Positions 63,167-64,000 of a stretch of 64,000 bases of DNA are shown piece after piece. The translations under genes and the position numbers were made by a program. Where the stretch lies: NCBI GenBank assembly GCA_016124445.1, contig WGNR01000001.1:62001-126000 (forward strand), written 5' to 3'. Within the stretch, counting starts at the first letter, position 1, and the number at the start of each line of letters is the position of its first letter. The notes beneath the pieces were generated by a model. That model ran no database searches. It saw nothing but the letters and a program-made list of their open reading frames with translations, and had not been told where the DNA came from. The DNA is from a bacterium. Its GTDB lineage: Bacteria > Planctomycetota > Planctomycetia > Pirellulales > Pirellulaceae.

Positions 63167-64000
63167 AAGATCCCATCTTGCCCGGGGCAACCCTCGGAGT
63201 TCTGGGAAGCGGCCAATTAGGCCGCATGTTTGCAATTGCCGCGCGGCGAATGGGATATCGCGTGCATGTCTTTTCGCCTGAAACCGACACCCCAACCGGC
63301 CAGGTAGCCGACGTCGAAATCACCGCCAGCTACGACGATCTGGAAGCGGTGGCCCGGTTTGCCGAAGGGGTTGATGTCGTCACGTTCGAGTTCGAGAACG
63401 TCCCGCTGACCACGGTGGAAGTGGTCAATCAGAAAGTCCCTGTCCGGCCAGCCGGCCGGGTACTGCACACCACACAGCATCGCTTGCGGGAAAAGACGTT
63501 TCTCAAAGAGCATGGCTTTCCGGTGGCTCCGTTTCAGGCCATTCGCGGCGAGGCCGATTTCGATACAGTGCCCGACGAACTGTTGCCAGGCGTCTTGAAA
63601 ACGGCCGCCTGGGGCTACGACGGCAAGGGGCAAGCCAAGGTCGCCGATCGCGATCAACTGCGAAAGGCCTGGACCGAAGACCTGAAGCAAGAGGCGATCC
63701 TGGAACAGTTGATTCCGTTCGAGATGGAGTTCTCGGTCGTCGCCGCGCGCGGTCTCGATGGCAAAGTTGCCTGCTATACGCCGGTGGAAAACGTCCATGA
63801 GAACCATATCCTCGACGTTTCGATTTCCCCAAGCCGCTTGTCCGCCAAGGCGAGTGCCGAAGCGATCGAAATCGCGACTGCCGTGCTGACTGAGCTGGAG
63901 GTGATCGGCGTGCTCTGTACCGAGTTCTTCCTTGCCCCGGGCGATCGTCTGTTGATCAACGAGATGGCCCCCAGACCGCATAACTCAGGGCATCTAACCA
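63163..64000 (+). CDS. purK: N5-carboxyaminoimidazole ribonucleotide synthase, 3' part outside the window
   Basis: Starts with a GTG overlapping the purE stop and remains open to the right edge (279 codons visible). ATP-grasp enzyme: [22 protein letters not shown] at the N-terminus, [34 protein letters not shown] and VLCTEFFL...[13 protein letters not shown] near the end of the visible part. Uses ATP and bicarbonate to carboxylate AIR. The missing part is the last quarter or so of the protein. Confidence 0.95.
   Translation, partial: MKDPILPGATLGVLGSGQLGRMFAIAARRMGYRVHVFSPETDTPTGQVADVEITASYDDLEAVARFAEGVDVVTFEFENVPLTTVEVVNQKVPVRPAGRVLHTTQHRLREKTFLKEHGFPVAPFQAIRGEADFDTVPDELLPGVLKTAAWGYDGKGQAKVADRDQLRKAWTEDLKQEAILEQLIPFEMEFSVVAARGLDGKVACYTPVENVHENHILDVSISPSRLSAKASAEAIEIATAVLTELEVIGVLCTEFFLAPGDRLLINEMAPRPHNSGHLT

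Noticed and set aside
1..64000. CRISPR arrays, insertion sequences, tRNA/rRNA genes, prophage
   Set aside because: No regularly spaced repeats, transposase or integrase motifs, terminal inverted repeats around a gene, or tRNA-like folds were recognised by eye; a tRNA and repeat search by program would settle it.

Overview
The window looks like a chromosomal segment of a planctomycete of the Pirellulaceae type (Blastopirellula/Bremerella/Rhodopirellula-like). The evidence is the ECF sigma factor, FecR/LamG protein, DUF1592-type cytochrome and DUF1552 protein set at 7.5-14.1 kb, which is a planctomycete hallmark, together with FHA-linked Ser/Thr kinases and a moderate GC content. No tRNA, rRNA, IS element, phage gene or CRISPR array was seen. 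Both ends cut genes: an unidentified protein at the left and purK at the right.

Layout. 0-1.8 kb: the tail of an unknown protein and a family 2 glycosyltransferase. 1.9-5.5 kb: a sulfide-oxidation operon (TauE/SafE permease, DUF1641 protein, sulfide:quinone oxidoreductase, small secreted protein) behind a strong promoter that contains a perfect inverted repeat, with a second related site downstream. 5.5-7.2 kb: NAD malic enzyme, convergent. 7.5-14.1 kb: sigma factor, FecR-LamG protein, LamG-cytochrome-DUF1592 protein and DUF1552 protein. 14.1-14.2 kb: a 138-nt element with three nested stems. 14.3-22.5 kb, minus strand: a full cbb3 oxidase operon (ccoNO-Q-P-G-H, DsbD-like permease, ccoI, ccoS) with a near-consensus sigma-54 promoter. 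22.9-26.7 kb, minus strand: a protoglobin-GAF-PAS histidine kinase, a lone receiver protein and an NtrC-type regulator, which I infer to be the oxygen-sensing control of that oxidase.

27.2-31.6 kb: glycogen/glycolysis enzymes (malQ, pgi, class I aldolase). 31.8-33.7 kb: an FHA-Ser/Thr kinase and a tail-anchored FHA protein. 33.7-37.1 kb: an MMPL/RND-type exporter and an MBL-fold hydrolase. 37.5-56.7 kb: a lipid/polyketide cluster in tightly coupled genes. Its core is a 3598-residue iterative synthase, KS - decayed KS (chain-length-factor-like) - AT - three near-identical ACPs - C45-acyltransferase-like domain lacking its nucleophile - KR - KR - DH. It is followed by a phosphopantetheinyl transferase, Rieske oxygenase, FabL-like reductase, thioester reductase fused to an SCP2 domain, class III aminotransferase, AMP-dependent ligase and an HHxxxDG acyltransferase. 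I infer that the cluster builds a long reduced chain, releases it as an aldehyde, aminates it and acylates the amine. The product is unknown.

56.8-64 kb: a fused 5-oxoprolinase (behind a terminator, so probably not part of the cluster), a cupin protein, an NADPH:quinone-reductase-type dehydrogenase, and purE-purK.
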